Numbered from the stretch's first letter, positions 41,359 to 56,937 are shown. The stretch: 64,000 bases of DNA from Escherichia coli (GCA_021307345.1 CP089930.1:3038001-3102000), one strand, 5' to 3'. The notes: generated by a model not told the origin, from the letters alone. Numbers and translations: made by a program.

Positions 41359-43932
41359 ATGCGTCTGGATCGTCTTACTAATAAATTCCAGCTTGCTCTT
41401 GCCGATGCCCAATCACTTGCACTCGGGCACGACAACCAATTCATCGAACCACTTCATTTAATGAGCGCCCTGCTGAATCAGGAAGGGGGTTCGGTTAGTC
41501 CTTTATTAACATCCGCTGGCATTAATGCTGGCCAGTTGCGCACAGATATCAATCAGGCATTAAATCGTTTACCGCAGGTTGAAGGTACTGGTGGTGATGT
41601 CCAGCCATCACAGGATCTGGTGCGCGTTCTTAATCTTTGCGACAAGCTGGCGCAAAAACGTGGTGATAACTTTATCTCGTCAGAACTGTTCGTTCTGGCG
41701 GCACTTGAGTCTCGCGGCACGCTGGCCGACATCCTGAAAGCAGCAGGGGCGACCACCGCCAACATTACTCAAGCGATTGAACAAATGCGTGGAGGTGAAA
41801 GCGTGAACGATCAAGGAGCTGAAGACCAACGTCAGGCTTTGAAAAAATACACCATTGACCTCACCGAACGAGCCGAGCAGGGCAAACTCGATCCGGTGAT
41901 TGGTCGTGATGAAGAAATTCGCCGTACCATTCAGGTACTGCAACGTCGTACTAAAAATAACCCAGTGCTGATTGGTGAACCCGGCGTCGGTAAAACTGCC
42001 ATCGTTGAAGGTCTGGCGCAGCGTATTATCAATGGTGAAGTTCCGGAAGGGCTGAAAGGCCGCCGCGTACTGGCGCTGGATATGGGCGCGCTGGTGGCAG
42101 GGGCGAAATATCGCGGTGAGTTTGAAGAACGCTTAAAAGGCGTGCTTAACGATCTCGCTAAACAGGAAGGCAATGTCATCCTGTTTATCGACGAATTACA
42201 TACTATGGTTGGCGCGGGTAAAGCGGACGGCGCAATGGATGCCGGGAACATGCTGAAACCGGCGCTGGCTCGTGGTGAGCTGCACTGTGTAGGTGCCACA
42301 ACGCTGGACGAATATCGTCAGTACATCGAAAAAGATGCTGCTCTGGAACGTCGTTTCCAGAAGGTGTTTGTTGCCGAACCAACGGTGGAAGACACCATTG
42401 CTATTCTGCGTGGCCTGAAAGAACGTTACGAACTGCACCACCATGTGCAAATTACTGACCCGGCAATTGTTGCAGCGGCGACGTTGTCTCATCGCTACAT
42501 TGCTGACCGTCAACTGCCGGATAAAGCCATCGACCTGATCGATGAAGCAGCATCCAGCATTCGTATGCAGATTGACTCAAAACCAGAAGAACTCGACCGA
42601 CTCGATCGTCGTATCATCCAGCTCAAACTGGAACAACAGGCGTTAATGAAAGAGTCTGATGAAGCCAGTAAAAAACGCCTGGATATGCTCAACGAAGAAC
42701 TGAGCGACAAAGAACGTCAGTACTCCGAGTTAGAAGAAGAGTGGAAAGCAGAGAAAGCATCGCTTTCTGGTACACAGACCATTAAAGCAGAACTGGAACA
42801 GGCGAAAATCGCTATTGAACAGGCTCGCCGTGTAGGTGACCTGGCGCGGATGTCTGAACTGCAATACGGCAAAATTCCGGAACTCGAAAAACAACTGGAA
42901 GCCGCAACGCAGCTGGAAGGCAAAACTATGCGTCTGTTGCGTAATAAAGTGACCGACGCCGAAATTGCTGAAGTGCTGGCGCGTTGGACGGGGATTCCTG
43001 TTTCTCGCATGATGGAAAGCGAGCGCGAAAAACTGCTGCGTATGGAACAAGAACTGCACCATCGCGTTATTGGTCAGAACGAAGCGGTTGATGCGGTATC
43101 GAACGCTATTCGTCGTAGCCGTGCGGGGCTGGCGGATCCAAATCGCCCGATTGGTTCATTCCTGTTCCTCGGCCCAACTGGTGTGGGTAAAACTGAACTT
43201 TGTAAGGCGCTGGCGAACTTTATGTTCGATAGCGACGAGGCGATGGTTCGTATCGATATGTCCGAGTTTATGGAGAAACACTCGGTGTCTCGTCTGGTTG
43301 GTGCGCCTCCGGGATATGTCGGTTATGAGGAAGGTGGCTACCTGACCGAAGCGGTGCGTCGTCGTCCGTATTCCGTCATCCTGCTGGATGAAGTGGAAAA
43401 AGCGCATCCGGATGTTTTCAACATTCTGTTACAGGTACTGGATGATGGGCGTCTGACTGACGGGCAGGGGAGAACGGTCGACTTCCGTAATACGGTTGTC
43501 ATTATGACCTCTAACCTCGGTTCCGATTTGATTCAGGAACGCTTCGGTGAACTGGATTATGCGCACATGAAAGAGCTGGTGCTCGGTGTGGTAAGCCATA
43601 ACTTCCGTCCGGAATTTATTAACCGTATCGATGAAGTGGTGGTCTTCCATCCGCTGGGTGAACAGCACATTGCGTCGATTGCGCAGATTCAGTTGAAACG
43701 TCTGTACAAACGTCTGGAAGAACGTGGTTATGAAATCCACATTTCTGACGAGGCGCTGAAACTGCTGAGCGAGAACGGTTACGATCCGGTCTATGGTGCA
43801 CGTCCTCTGAAACGTGCTATCCAGCAGCAGATCGAAAACCCGCTGGCACAGCAAATACTGTCTGGTGAATTGGTTCCGGGTAAAGTTATTCGCCTGGAAG
43901 TTAATGAAGACAGGATTGTCGCCGTCCAGTAA
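41359..43932 (+). CDS. clpB: ClpB, disaggregase chaperone (Hsp104 family)
   Basis: 857 residues from [14 protein letters not shown], with GGGAGGAG upstream; the ATG four codons earlier is part of that site. N domain (1-145), NBD1 with [13 protein letters not shown] near 206, coiled-coil middle domain (about 410-525), NBD2 with [13 protein letters not shown] near 605, C-terminal region. An internal GTG at 41803 (codon 149), preceded by GGAGG, is the known start of the short form ClpB-dN. With DnaK it rescues aggregated proteins. Confidence 0.98.
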   Translation: MRLDRLTNKFQLALADAQSLALGHDNQFIEPLHLMSALLNQEGGSVSPLLTSAGINAGQLRTDINQALNRLPQVEGTGGDVQPSQDLVRVLNLCDKLAQKRGDNFISSELFVLAALESRGTLADILKAAGATTANITQAIEQMRGGESVNDQGAEDQRQALKKYTIDLTERAEQGKLDPVIGRDEEIRRTIQVLQRRTKNNPVLIGEPGVGKTAIVEGLAQRIINGEVPEGLKGRRVLALDMGALVAGAKYRGEFEERLKGVLNDLAKQEGNVILFIDELHTMVGAGKADGAMDAGNMLKPALARGELHCVGATTLDEYRQYIEKDAALERRFQKVFVAEPTVEDTIAILRGLKERYELHHHVQITDPAIVAAATLSHRYIADRQLPDKAIDLIDEAASSIRMQIDSKPEELDRLDRRIIQLKLEQQALMKESDEASKKRLDMLNEELSDKERQYSELEEEWKAEKASLSGTQTIKAELEQAKIAIEQARRVGDLARMSELQYGKIPELEKQLEAATQLEGKTMRLLRNKVTDAEIAEVLARWTGIPVSRMMESEREKLLRMEQELHHRVIGQNEAVDAVSNAIRRSRAGLADPNRPIGSFLFLGPTGVGKTELCKALANFMFDSDEAMVRIDMSEFMEKHSVSRLVGAPPGYVGYEEGGYLTEAVRRRPYSVILLDEVEKAHPDVFNILLQVLDDGRLTDGQGRTVDFRNTVVIMTSNLGSDLIQERFGELDYAHMKELVLGVVSHNFRPEFINRIDEVVVFHPLGEQHIASIAQIQLKRLYKRLEERGYEIHISDEALKLLSENGYDPVYGARPLKRAIQQQIENPLAQQILSGELVPGKVIRLEVNEDRIVAVQ

Positions 43933-43936
43933 TGCT

Positions 43937-43965
43937 AAAACGAGCCCTTCGGGGCTCGTTTTTGT
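43937..43965 (+). terminator. Terminator of clpB
   Basis: Stem AAACGAGCCC / GGGGCTCGTTT with loop TTC, followed by TTTGTC. Confidence 0.88.
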
Positions 43966-44009
43966 CTATAAATTAGACGGAAAAGACTATATTTAAGATG
44001 TTTTGCCTG

Positions 44010-44074
44010 AAAAATGAGCGAACGATAAAGTTTTTATATTTTTCGCTTGTCAGGCCGGAATAACTCCCTATAAT
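44010..44074 (+). promoter_or_regulatory. rrnG promoter P1 with UP element
   Basis: -35 TTGTCA (44047-44052), 16-base spacer and perfect -10 TATAAT (44069-44074), followed by GCGCCACCAC, the usual GC-rich discriminator that confers ppGpp control. AT-rich UP element directly upstream (44020-44045). Fis sites are expected further upstream but were not resolved by eye. Confidence 0.93.
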
Positions 44075-44164
44075 GCGCCACCACTGACACGGAACAACGG
44101 CAAACACGCCGCCGGGTCAGCGGGGTTCTCCTGAGAATCTCAACAGAGAAAAGCAAAAAAATGC

Positions 44165-44192
44165 TTGACTCTGTAGCGGGAAAGCGTATTAT
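44165..44192 (+). promoter_or_regulatory. rrnG promoter P2
   Basis: -35 TTGACT (44165-44170), 16-base spacer and -10 TATTAT (44187-44192), about 118 bases after P1, the standard rRNA tandem arrangement. Confidence 0.93.
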
Positions 44193-44229
44193 GCACACCC
44201 CGTGCCGCTGAGAAAAAGCGAAGCGGCAC

Positions 44230-44241
44230 TGCTCTTTAACA
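44230..44241 (+). promoter_or_regulatory. boxA antitermination element of the 16S leader
   Basis: TGCTCTTTAACA matches the rRNA boxA exactly. It is bound by NusB/NusE. A second boxA-like TGCTCTTTAAA is in the 16S-23S spacer at 46149-46159. Confidence 0.9.
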
Positions 44242-44373
44242 ATTTATCAGACAATCTGTGTGGGCACTCGAAGATACGGATTCTTAACGTCGCAAGACGA
44301 TAAATGAATACCAAGTCTCAAGAGTGAACACGTAATTAATTACGAAGTTTAATTCTTTGAGCATCAAACTTTT

Positions 44374-45914
<1,541 letters not shown>

Positions 45915-45999
45915 CCTTAAAGAAACGTACTTTGAAGTGCTCACACAGATTGTCTGATAGAAAGTGAAAAGCAAGGCGTCTTGCGAAGCAGACTGATAC

Positions 46000-46075
46000 G
46001 TCCCCTTCGTCTAGAGGCCCAGGACACCGCCCTTTCACGGCGGTAACAGGGGTTCGAATCCCCTAGGGGACGCCA
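46000..46075 (+). tRNA. gltW: tRNA-Glu (TTC)
   Basis: 76 bases, GTCCCCTTCGTCTAGAGG to the encoded CCA. Anticodon TTC in CCCTTTCACGG, T-loop GGTTCGAATCCC. It is the single tRNA in the spacer, as expected for rrnG; no Ile or Ala tRNA is present. Confidence 0.99.
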
Positions 46076-46266
46076 CTTGCTGGTTTGTGAGTGAAAGTCA
46101 CCTGCCTTAATATCTCAAAACTCATCTTCGGGTGATGTTTGAGATATTTGCTCTTTAAAAATCTGGATCAAGCTGAAAATTGAAACACTGAACAACGAAA
46201 GTTGTTCGTGAGTCTCTCAAATTTTCGCAACACGATGGTGTTTTACGAAACATCTTCGGGTTGTGA

Positions 46267-49165
<2,899 letters not shown>

Positions 49166-49262
49166 ACAACGCCGAAGCTGTTTTGGCGGATGAGAGAAGA
49201 TTTTCAGCCTGATACAGATTAAATCGACATGTTGAAGAACGACGTGTTGATAAAACAGAATT

Positions 49263-49382
49263 TGCCTGGCGGCCGTAGCGCGGTGGTCCCACCTGACCCC
49301 ATGCCGAACTCAGAAGTGAAACGCCGTAGCGCCGATGGTAGTGTGGGGTCTCCCCATGCGAGAGTAGGGAACTGCCAGGCAT
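49263..49382 (+). rRNA. rrfG: 5S ribosomal RNA
   Basis: Exactly 120 bases, TGCCTGGCGGCCGTAGCGCG to CTGCCAGGCAT. Confidence 0.99.
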
Positions 49383-49387
49383 CAAAT

Positions 49388-49432
49388 AAAACGAAAGGCT
49401 CAGTCGAAAGACTGGGCCTTTCGTTTTATCTG
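49388..49432 (+). terminator. rRNA operon terminator T1
   Basis: Stem AAACGAAAGGCTCAGTC / GACTGGGCCTTTCGTTT followed by TATCTG. Near-identical to rrnB T1. Confidence 0.95.
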
Positions 49433-49560
49433 TTGTTTGTCGGTGAACGCTCTCCTGAGCAGGACAAATCCGCCGGGAGCGGATTTGAACGTTGCGAAGC
49501 AACGGCCCGGAGGGTGGCGGGAAGGACGCCCGCCATAAACTGCCAGGCATCAGATAAAGC

Positions 49561-49590
49561 AGAAGGCCATCCGCAAGGATGGCCTTTTTG
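49561..49590 (+). terminator. rRNA operon terminator T2
   Basis: Stem AAGGCCATCC / GGATGGCCTT with TTTTG. Preceded at 49540-49554 by a second copy of the 5S 3' end (AACTGCCAGGCATCA), the usual T1-T2 duplication. Confidence 0.92.
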
Positions 49591-49605
49591 CGCTGGTGCA
49601 GAAAA

Positions 49606-49923
49606 ATGCCGGATGCGACGCTGGCGCGTCTTGTCCGGTCTACGCAGGCACGGTAGGGGGAAACCGCGCATTATTCCCCCATATACGCCAGATTCAGCAA
49701 TGGATACGGTTTCATCAATTTCCCCACTTCCATGCGTTCTCCTTACCAGAAATCTCTTCTGAAGCGCCTTAATAACCGTTCTCATGCTAACTAAAGTCAC
49801 TGTTAAGGTTGCATAACCTTACGCAACAATAACCTTACGAAACAAATGTATAACATTTACTTTACTAAAAAATAAACAACAGCAACCGACAAAGCATCGG
49901 ATTATGGCAGGAGAAATAGTGGC
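49606..49923. repeat. REP unit and kgtP upstream region
   Basis: A REP palindrome (GCCGGATGCGACGCTGGCGCG...CCGGTCTAC) occupies 49606-49645. The rest (49646-49923) has no gene I can support; it carries the kgtP promoter region, with an inverted-repeat-like ACCTTACG/GTTGCATAACC tract near 49803-49840. Confidence 0.65.
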
Positions 49924-51222
49924 ATGGCAGAAAGCACTGTAACGGCAGACGGCAAACTGACAAGTAGTGATACTCGTCGCCGCATCTGGGCAATTGTAGG
50001 GGCCTCTTCAGGCAACCTGGTCGAATGGTTTGATTTCTACGTCTACTCGTTTTGTTCCCTCTACTTCGCCCACATCTTCTTCCCTTCTGGTAACACGACC
50101 ACTCAACTACTGCAAACAGCCGGTGTTTTTGCAGCAGGATTCTTGATGCGCCCAATAGGCGGCTGGTTATTTGGTCGAATTGCCGATAAGCATGGTCGCA
50201 AAAAATCGATGCTGTTATCGGTGTGTATGATGTGTTTCGGCTCACTGGTTATCGCCTGTTTGCCTGGTTATGAAACAATCGGTACGTGGGCTCCGGCATT
50301 ATTGCTTCTCGCGCGTTTATTTCAGGGATTATCCGTTGGCGGAGAATATGGCACTAGCGCCACCTATATGAGTGAAGTCGCAGTAGAAGGTCGTAAAGGT
50401 TTTTATGCCTCATTTCAGTATGTCACGTTGATCGGCGGACAACTGCTAGCTCTACTGGTTGTCGTGGTTTTACAACACACCATGGAAGACGCTGCACTCA
50501 GAGAGTGGGGATGGCGTATTCCTTTTGCGTTAGGAGCTGTGTTAGCTGTTGTGGCGTTGTGGTTACGCCGTCAATTGGATGAAACTTCACAACAAGAAAC
50601 ACGCGCTTTAAAAGAAGCTGGATCTCTGAAAGGATTATGGCGCAATCGCCGAGCATTCATCATGGTTCTCGGTTTTACCGCTGCGGGCTCCCTTTGTTTC
50701 TATACCTTCACCACTTACATGCAGAAGTATCTGGTGAATACTGCGGGAATGCACGCAAACGTAGCAAGCGGCATTATGACAGCAGCACTGTTTGTATTTA
50801 TGCTCATCCAGCCGCTCATTGGGGCACTGTCGGATAAGATTGGCCGCCGAACTTCAATGTTATGTTTCGGTTCTCTGGCAGCCATTTTTACCGTTCCGAT
50901 TCTTTCAGCATTGCAGAACGTTTCCTCTCCTTATACCGCTTTTGGTCTGGTGATGTGCGCCCTGCTGATAGTGAGTTTTTATACTTCAATCAGTGGAATA
51001 CTGAAGGCTGAGATGTTCCCGGCACAGGTTCGCGCATTAGGCGTTGGTCTGTCATATGCGGTAGCTAATGCTATATTTGGTGGCTCCGCAGAGTATGTAG
51101 CGTTATCGTTGAAATCGGTAGGAATGGAAACAGCCTTCTTCTGGTATGTCACCTTTATGTCAGTTATTGCATTTCTGGTTTCACTAACATTGCATCGCAA
51201 AGGGAAGGGAATGCGTCTTTAG
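49924..51222 (+). CDS. kgtP: KgtP, 2-oxoglutarate:proton symporter
   Basis: 432 residues. Major-facilitator transporter of the metabolite:H+ family with twelve hydrophobic segments and the signatures [14 protein letters not shown] (helix 1) and [16 protein letters not shown] (loop 2-3); second copy DKIGRRTS after helix 8. It imports 2-oxoglutarate. Its end overlaps the yfiM stop by 4 bases (convergent). Confidence 0.97.
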   Translation: MAESTVTADGKLTSSDTRRRIWAIVGASSGNLVEWFDFYVYSFCSLYFAHIFFPSGNTTTQLLQTAGVFAAGFLMRPIGGWLFGRIADKHGRKKSMLLSVCMMCFGSLVIACLPGYETIGTWAPALLLLARLFQGLSVGGEYGTSATYMSEVAVEGRKGFYASFQYVTLIGGQLLALLVVVVLQHTMEDAALREWGWRIPFALGAVLAVVALWLRRQLDETSQQETRALKEAGSLKGLWRNRRAFIMVLGFTAAGSLCFYTFTTYMQKYLVNTAGMHANVASGIMTAALFVFMLIQPLIGALSDKIGRRTSMLCFGSLAAIFTVPILSALQNVSSPYTAFGLVMCALLIVSFYTSISGILKAEMFPAQVRALGVGLSYAVANAIFGGSAEYVALSLKSVGMETAFFWYVTFMSVIAFLVSLTLHRKGKGMRL

Positions 51223-51542
51223 TGATGCGCCAGTTGCCAGATGGTATAGCCGGTAGTTGCACCGGCGACATCCCAGGCAAAATCTTTCCAGCTCCAGCCG
51301 CTCCCTTCAGGGCGGCTATCCCAAAGTTCTTTTGACGCGCCCAGCCCTACAGAGAACATCAGCCCGAACGTGGCGCTACGGTCAGAGCTCATTCCCTGAT
51401 GCTGTGCGTATTCATTTCCGGCGGCAGAAAGCATCGCCGAGGCGATAAAGTGTTGAGCTTTATCCTGCCCGCTCCAGCTATCGTTAGCCATGTGGCTGCA
51501 TCCAGAAAGTAACAATAGCGAACAGACAAAAAGAATACGCAA
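51219..51542 (-). CDS. yfiM: YfiM, predicted lipoprotein
   Basis: 107 residues from a TTG start ([15 protein letters not shown]); GGAGG lies exactly seven bases upstream, which supports TTG over the ATG at 51563. Lipobox LLSGC. The rest carries [18 protein letters not shown] and a DUF2279-type pattern with [20 protein letters not shown]. Function unknown. Confidence 0.92.
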   Translation of the reverse strand: MRILFVCSLLLLSGCSHMANDSWSGQDKAQHFIASAMLSAAGNEYAQHQGMSSDRSATFGLMFSVGLGASKELWDSRPEGSGWSWKDFAWDVAGATTGYTIWQLAHH

Positions 51543-51557
51543 AACGTGGCCTCCAAA

Positions 51558-51586
51558 AAACAAACCCCGTACAGGACGGGGTTGTG
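51558..51586 (-). terminator. Terminator of pssA
   Basis: Stem AACCCCGT / ACGGGGTT followed on the minus strand by TGTTTTTTGG; it lies between pssA and yfiM. Confidence 0.8.
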
Positions 51587-51587
51587 A

Positions 51588-52943
51588 TTACAGGATGCGG
51601 CTAATTAATCGGTCGATGCGGATACGGCGCAAACGGCGGATAAGTTTGCGAACTTTCACCGGATAATCGGCAATACTTTGCAGATCGCGGTAGTGCTTAA
51701 CGATGGTGGTATGCTCGCGGATCAGCTCCAGTTCTTTCTCACGCTGTGGTGCAAGCTCCAGTTGCGGATCGTGGATCAAAATGGCGTTTTCCAGATCCAG
51801 ACGCCAGGCGCGTGGGTTCAGGTTATTACCGGTTACCAGCATCCACTTATCATCAACCCACATCCCTTTCAGGTGATAGGTGTTGTCGTCATCTTTCCAT
51901 AACCGAACCACTAACTGGTCAGTATTGACGTAATACTGCAAACGGCTCAGGAAGCGACGCAGATTGATCTCATAAAGATAAGGCAGTGCGCCAATTATCT
52001 TGAAAGGTTCATCTTCCGGAATGTAGAAGTCATTCGCGGTTTTATCACCAACAATAATTTCGACCTTTTTCCCTTCGCGCAGCAACTGGATGATATTGCG
52101 CACAAGGATTGCTGGCAAGTTGAAGTAGGGGGTGCAGATGGTTAGTTTCTGCTCGGCACAAGGCATAAGATGGAAAATGGTCTTATTCAACAGACTCGAT
52201 TTCCCCAGCCCCACTAGCGGCGTTACGGAAAGCTGATCGTTGTCGGCATCGCCCTGGAAATGATAAGCGGCATCACGCAGCTCCTGGCGGAACAGGCGAA
52301 TGTCGTTCTTGATTTCCGGACTTTTTGGGCGATTAACATCATCCAGACGATTAACGCCGCGACCATTCATAATATTCTGTGTAACCCATTCAAACATAAT
52401 GTCTGACATCTTACGGTTACGGATCAGATGATAACGGTCGTAGCGATATTTATCGTGCTGATGCAGGTAAACATCGTTCAGGCTGGCACCGCTATAAAGT
52501 ACGCTATCGTCGATGATAAAGCCTTTAAAGTGCAGAACACCAAGGGCTTCACGGGTATTGATTGGAACGCCATAAACCGGAACATCTACGCCCGGATTTT
52601 CCTGCGCCATGCGGCAGTACCAGTCAGCGTTAGTGTTAGATGCCGCAGCGCCAATGCGTCCACGCTGTGCACGATGCCAGTCGACCAGCACCCGCACATC
52701 CAGTTCCGGACGCTGCCTTTTAGCCTCATACAACGCGTTCAGAATGCCTTTGCCACCGTCATCCTGTTCGAGATACAGGGCGACAATGCAAATGCGCTGC
52801 TTCGCGCTGGCTATTTTTTCCAGCAGCGTCTCCCGGAAGTCGGCGGGAGCGTAAAAGAAATCGACATCATCAACTGATTGAGAAATCTTGGGTAGTTGGG
52901 CAAGGTGTTGTTGATGTTTATTACGCTTAAATTTTGACAACAT
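51588..52943 (-). CDS. pssA: PssA, phosphatidylserine synthase
   Basis: 451 residues (MLSKFKRNKHQQHL; a second ATG lies one codon upstream). A phospholipase-D-superfamily enzyme with two HKD motifs: HFKGFIIDD near 138-146 and HLKGMWVDD near 357-365. It makes phosphatidylserine from CDP-diacylglycerol and serine, the committed step to phosphatidylethanolamine. The basic C-terminus (RKLIRRLRRIRIDRL) fits its known membrane/ribosome association. Confidence 0.98.
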   Translation of the reverse strand: MLSKFKRNKHQQHLAQLPKISQSVDDVDFFYAPADFRETLLEKIASAKQRICIVALYLEQDDGGKGILNALYEAKRQRPELDVRVLVDWHRAQRGRIGAAASNTNADWYCRMAQENPGVDVPVYGVPINTREALGVLHFKGFIIDDSVLYSGASLNDVYLHQHDKYRYDRYHLIRNRKMSDIMFEWVTQNIMNGRGVNRLDDVNRPKSPEIKNDIRLFRQELRDAAYHFQGDADNDQLSVTPLVGLGKSSLLNKTIFHLMPCAEQKLTICTPYFNLPAILVRNIIQLLREGKKVEIIVGDKTANDFYIPEDEPFKIIGALPYLYEINLRRFLSRLQYYVNTDQLVVRLWKDDDNTYHLKGMWVDDKWMLVTGNNLNPRAWRLDLENAILIHDPQLELAPQREKELELIREHTTIVKHYRDLQSIADYPVKVRKLIRRLRRIRIDRLISRIL

Positions 52944-53056
52944 CACAGTGCATTTCTTCTCTGTTCATTGAAGGGTCCTCTGTGCAATGCAGACGACATA
53001 AGCGAGCAATAATAACACCAGTCCCGATTAAGTGGTCAACATTTCCAGTACCTTAC

Positions 53057-55717
53057 TCATGATTCCTCGCGCTGGGCAAGATTTAGCGTAAGCCCAACGA
53101 TCCCCTCTTCGAGCTGGATATCAACGTTAAACCCGAGCTTGCGAGCCAGCGCCACCATGCCACGATTGTTTGGCATCGTAATACCATTCAGGCGTTGCAG
53201 TCCGTGATCTCGCGTATAGGTAATCAACTTTTCCATTAAGCGGCGGCCTAAGCCTAATCCTTTGAGATCCGATCGAACCAGTACGGCAAATTCGGCATCG
53301 ATGTTATCTGGGTCGGAGATCGCTCGTGTGACACCGAGGATCTCTTCTGTTTGATCAATACGTCGTACCGCCACAAAAGCCATTTCTCGATCGTAGTCGA
53401 TCTGCGTCATGTTGGCTAAATCTTCATGGGTAAATTCGTTGATCTCGCTAAAGTAGCGGTAATAAAGATCTTCTTTGGTGACTCGCGAAATGAATTGCTG
53501 AAGCTGTGGCTCATCTTCTGGCAAAATCGGGCGGAACAAGCAGCGTTCGCCGTTTTTCAATTCTACCCACTCTTCCAGCTGATGCGGATAAGGGCGCACA
53601 GCCAGCCGACTCTCGTTATCGCCTTCAAAAGGCGCAATATCCAGCGTGACATCCAGCGCGGTAAATTCACTGCCGGAAGCCAGCAAAGGATGAATATCCA
53701 GACGCTGAATTTCCGGGCAATCGACAATCAGGTTGGAAACCTGCACCAGTAACTGGCTTAAGCCCGCGACGTCGAGTGGACGCAGTGCACTGCGAGCACG
53801 AATTTTTTTACTTTTGATTCCCTGAATGACCAGATAGCGAGCCAGGTTCATATTCAGCGGCGGCAGTGCGACGACGGCTTGATCTTCAGGACGCCACTCC
53901 ACACCGCCTTCACCCAGCATGATCAACGGCCCGAAAACCGGATCGTGCTCGACGACTACGCGCAACTCCTGAGCACCTGCACGGTTAGCCATACTTTGCA
54001 CTAAAAGGCCGTGAATACGCGCCTGCGGCCAGGCCATTTTTACCCGATCGAAAATAGCGTTCGCGGCTTGCTGGACTTCACTAGCCGTACGCAAATAGAG
54101 CATCACGCCCTGAACTTCTGATTTATGCGGAATATCCGGCGAGCGCAACTTCAGCGCCACCGGATAACCAATCTGTTCGGCAATATGTACAGCTTCGGTG
54201 CTGTCAGTGGCAATCCAGGTGGGAAGCGTGTTCATGCCGTACGCTTGCAGGATGGGCTGAACTTCATGGGTATCGAGTGATGTCGCTCCTTCAGCAATGG
54301 CTTGCTGTAGCAGAATATGCGCTTCTGCGGTATTAGAGGTCAGATTGCTGGGCAGCGCCGGCGTTTCGCGTAGTTGCTTCTGATTACGCCGGTACTCCAC
54401 CATATGCATAAAAGCAGTGATGGTTCCTTCCGGCGTTCGATAGGTCGGCAGCCCGGCTTCGCTGAATAAACGTCGTGCCTCTTGCGAAGAGTGCTCGCCA
54501 CACCAGTTCGTCAGCAGAGACACATACTTGCTGCGGGGATGATGTTTCACCGCTTCAATTAATGCTTGCGCACTTTCTGTTGCGGGCGCTGCGGCGCTGG
54601 GCGAATGAATAACCATCAGCGCATCAAAATCCTGGCTGTGAAAAAGAATATCCAGCGTTTTGACATAATGCTCGCTGCTGGCGTCATCGCGCAGATCGAG
54701 CGGGTTAGAGATAGCAACATGTTCTGGCAGCGCATCGCGCAGTTTCTGGCAAATCTCTTCACTTAGCGTTGCCAGCTTGCCATTGCGCGACCATAAGGCA
54801 TCCAGCGCCAGCGCGGCAGGCGCGGCACCGTTGCTGATAATCATCAGCCGGTCGCCACGTAGCGGGCGCATATGGCTAAGGGTTTCTACCGCCGAAAACA
54901 GTTCGTGAGTGTCCTGCACTCGTAATAAACCTGCACGCTGAATAGCCGCATCCCACGCCGGATCCATTCCTGCCGTGGTGTTCAACAGACGTTGAGCCGC
55001 CGGGCTACGTCCGCTTTTAATCACCAGAATCGGTTTATTGCGCGAGGCACTACGGGCAGCCGAAACAAAGCGTCGCGCGTCGCTTAACTGTTCGAGATAG
55101 AGCAGGATGGCGCTGGTTTTACTGTCCCGCGCCAGATAGTCGAGCAATTCATCAACGTCGATATCCAGGCTGTCGCCGAGCGCAATAAAGTAGGAAAAGC
55201 CCATCTCACGCTGTTGCGCCCAGTCGAGGATGGTGTTGGAGACGGCAGCCGATTGCGAAATAAACGCCAGCTTGCCGCGTTTAATCGGCACAGGCGAAAA
55301 GCTGGCATTCAACCCTTGCCAGGGAGCCAGTAAGCCCAGACTGTTTGGTCCTAGCAGGCGCATGTTATGGCGCAAGGCGCAGGCGCGGAGATCTTCGTGT
55401 TGAGATGCCGGTGCAGAAAGAATAATGCAGGTTTTACAGCCTTTCTCGCCGAGCTCTTCCAGAAGAGCAAGATTACGGCTGGCATTGGTACATAAAACCG
55501 CAAGGTCGGGTGTAAAGGGTAAGCTGGCAATATCCGGCCAGGCCAACACACCCAACACCGCTTTCCAGGCTGGCGTCACCGGGAGTACCGGTCCGTTAAA
55601 GCCTCCCGCCAGCAGGTTACGCATCATCAGGTAACCTGCGCGATTGGGTTTCATCGATGCGCCAATTACCGCAATCGATTTTGGTCGCAGTAGTGCTTCC
55701 AGTCCTCGCTGACTCAT
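53057..55717 (-). CDS. patZ: PatZ (YfiQ/Pka), protein lysine acetyltransferase
   Basis: 886 residues, full length. N-terminal ADP-forming acyl-CoA synthetase-like CoA-binding domain (SIAVIGASMKPNRAGYLMMR), middle ATP-grasp-like region (about 490-690), and a C-terminal GNAT domain (about 725-880; GLGLGRRLMEKLI is the acetyl-CoA loop). It acetylates and inactivates acetyl-CoA synthetase and other proteins. In K-12 it is controlled by cAMP-CRP. 31 bases after tapT, probably one transcript. Confidence 0.97.
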   Translation of the reverse strand: MSQRGLEALLRPKSIAVIGASMKPNRAGYLMMRNLLAGGFNGPVLPVTPAWKAVLGVLAWPDIASLPFTPDLAVLCTNASRNLALLEELGEKGCKTCIILSAPASQHEDLRACALRHNMRLLGPNSLGLLAPWQGLNASFSPVPIKRGKLAFISQSAAVSNTILDWAQQREMGFSYFIALGDSLDIDVDELLDYLARDSKTSAILLYLEQLSDARRFVSAARSASRNKPILVIKSGRSPAAQRLLNTTAGMDPAWDAAIQRAGLLRVQDTHELFSAVETLSHMRPLRGDRLMIISNGAAPAALALDALWSRNGKLATLSEEICQKLRDALPEHVAISNPLDLRDDASSEHYVKTLDILFHSQDFDALMVIHSPSAAAPATESAQALIEAVKHHPRSKYVSLLTNWCGEHSSQEARRLFSEAGLPTYRTPEGTITAFMHMVEYRRNQKQLRETPALPSNLTSNTAEAHILLQQAIAEGATSLDTHEVQPILQAYGMNTLPTWIATDSTEAVHIAEQIGYPVALKLRSPDIPHKSEVQGVMLYLRTASEVQQAANAIFDRVKMAWPQARIHGLLVQSMANRAGAQELRVVVEHDPVFGPLIMLGEGGVEWRPEDQAVVALPPLNMNLARYLVIQGIKSKKIRARSALRPLDVAGLSQLLVQVSNLIVDCPEIQRLDIHPLLASGSEFTALDVTLDIAPFEGDNESRLAVRPYPHQLEEWVELKNGERCLFRPILPEDEPQLQQFISRVTKEDLYYRYFSEINEFTHEDLANMTQIDYDREMAFVAVRRIDQTEEILGVTRAISDPDNIDAEFAVLVRSDLKGLGLGRRLMEKLITYTRDHGLQRLNGITMPNNRGMVALARKLGFNVDIQLEEGIVGLTLNLAQREES

Positions 55718-55748
55718 ACCGGTCTCCCGCAGAAGTGACCGAATGATT

Positions 55749-56447
55749 TTAAACGCTTTCTAACAGTTCTGCTGTGATGCTACCCAGATGTTGCGTTTTT
55801 CCTGCCAGATAGCGCGTTTTAAAACGAGTGAAATGCTCGCCTAAGCCCGTTGCTGCTTCGGTATCGCCTGCCATATCTAAAAGTGCGATGGCTACTTCGG
55901 CAGTACAATATTGGCCTTCGGCCTGGGCTTCACGCAGGCGATAGGCAGAAAGCCGGGAAAGATCGACGGAAATAACCGGGAAATTATCCAGATACGGACT
56001 TTTACGAAACATCTTGCGTGCTTCCGGCCAGGTGCCATCGAGCATAATAAACAGCGGCGGCTTACCGGAAGGCGGCGAGAAGATGACTTCCCGTTGCTCG
56101 CCGGCATACGAGGCAGGAAAAACCACCATTGGCTGATAATCCGGGTTTTGTACCAGATCCAGCAAATCTTGCGAGGGTTCGGTACGCGACCATTGAAACG
56201 CGACAGTATCCGGCAAGATATCAGCAATTAAACGTCCGGTATTGCTGGGCTTCATTGGCTCGGTATCGAACATCAGCAAACAAAAACGGCTTTTTGCTTC
56301 AGTTGGGGTGATTGTCGAACAGAGGCAAAGTTTCTCTGGCAAAAGACAGCGTTGGCAACGACGAACGCGATTACCACGGGCAAGAAAAGGACGCGTTGCG
56401 CGTGCAATACGTTCGGCGCGTAACTGGAGAACAGCGTTTTCGGTCAT
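55749..56447 (-). CDS. tapT: TapT (YfiP), tRNA acp3U47 synthase, DTW domain
   Basis: 232 residues from MTENAVLQLRAERIA; 17 more upstream codons are unsupported. A zinc-type cysteine cluster (RRCQRCLLPEKLCLC near 28-42) and the DTW motif in MLDGTWPEARKMFR near 138-151. It transfers the 3-amino-3-carboxypropyl group of AdoMet to U47 of several tRNAs. Confidence 0.96.
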   Translation of the reverse strand: MTENAVLQLRAERIARATRPFLARGNRVRRCQRCLLPEKLCLCSTITPTEAKSRFCLLMFDTEPMKPSNTGRLIADILPDTVAFQWSRTEPSQDLLDLVQNPDYQPMVVFPASYAGEQREVIFSPPSGKPPLFIMLDGTWPEARKMFRKSPYLDNFPVISVDLSRLSAYRLREAQAEGQYCTAEVAIALLDMAGDTEAATGLGEHFTRFKTRYLAGKTQHLGSITAELLESV

Positions 56448-56517
56448 GAGAGAGAGCGTCGAAAAACCGCCATTGTCGCAGAGGAGAAAACGGGGCACAA
56501 GATGCGCCCCGGCAAGA

Positions 56518-56937
56518 TTAAAGAGATTCGTTCAACCAGCTATCGAACGGCGCTTTCGGCACAGCGCCGTTAAGCATGTCAACAACCTGACCATTTTTGA
56601 AAATCATGATCGTCGGAATGCTACGAATACCAAAGCGGCTGCTTAATTCACGTTCGGCTTCGGTATTCACTTTTACAAAACGCACTTTACCGCTACGCTC
56701 TTGCGCAACATCTTCAAAAATCGGCGCGAAGTTACGGCAAGGGCCGCACCACGGCGCCCAGAAGTCGATCACTACAGGCAGATCGTCTTTCAGCAATTTG
56801 TCGAGTGTTTCACCGGTCGCATTAATCACCTCTCCGTCAAACAGGTCGTGACCGCAGCGTCCGCATTTTGCCGCATCTTCGATCCGATCGTCGGGAATGC
56901 GATTGATGGCCTGACAATGGGTACAAACGGTATTCAT
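56518..56937 (-). CDS. trxC: TrxC, thioredoxin 2
   Basis: 139 residues. N-terminal zinc-binding domain with two CxxC pairs (CTHC near 5-8; CGRC near 26-29) precedes a thioredoxin domain with the redox motif [13 protein letters not shown] near 60-72. It reduces cytoplasmic disulfides under oxidative stress and is activated by OxyR in K-12; I did not resolve the OxyR site upstream. Confidence 0.98.
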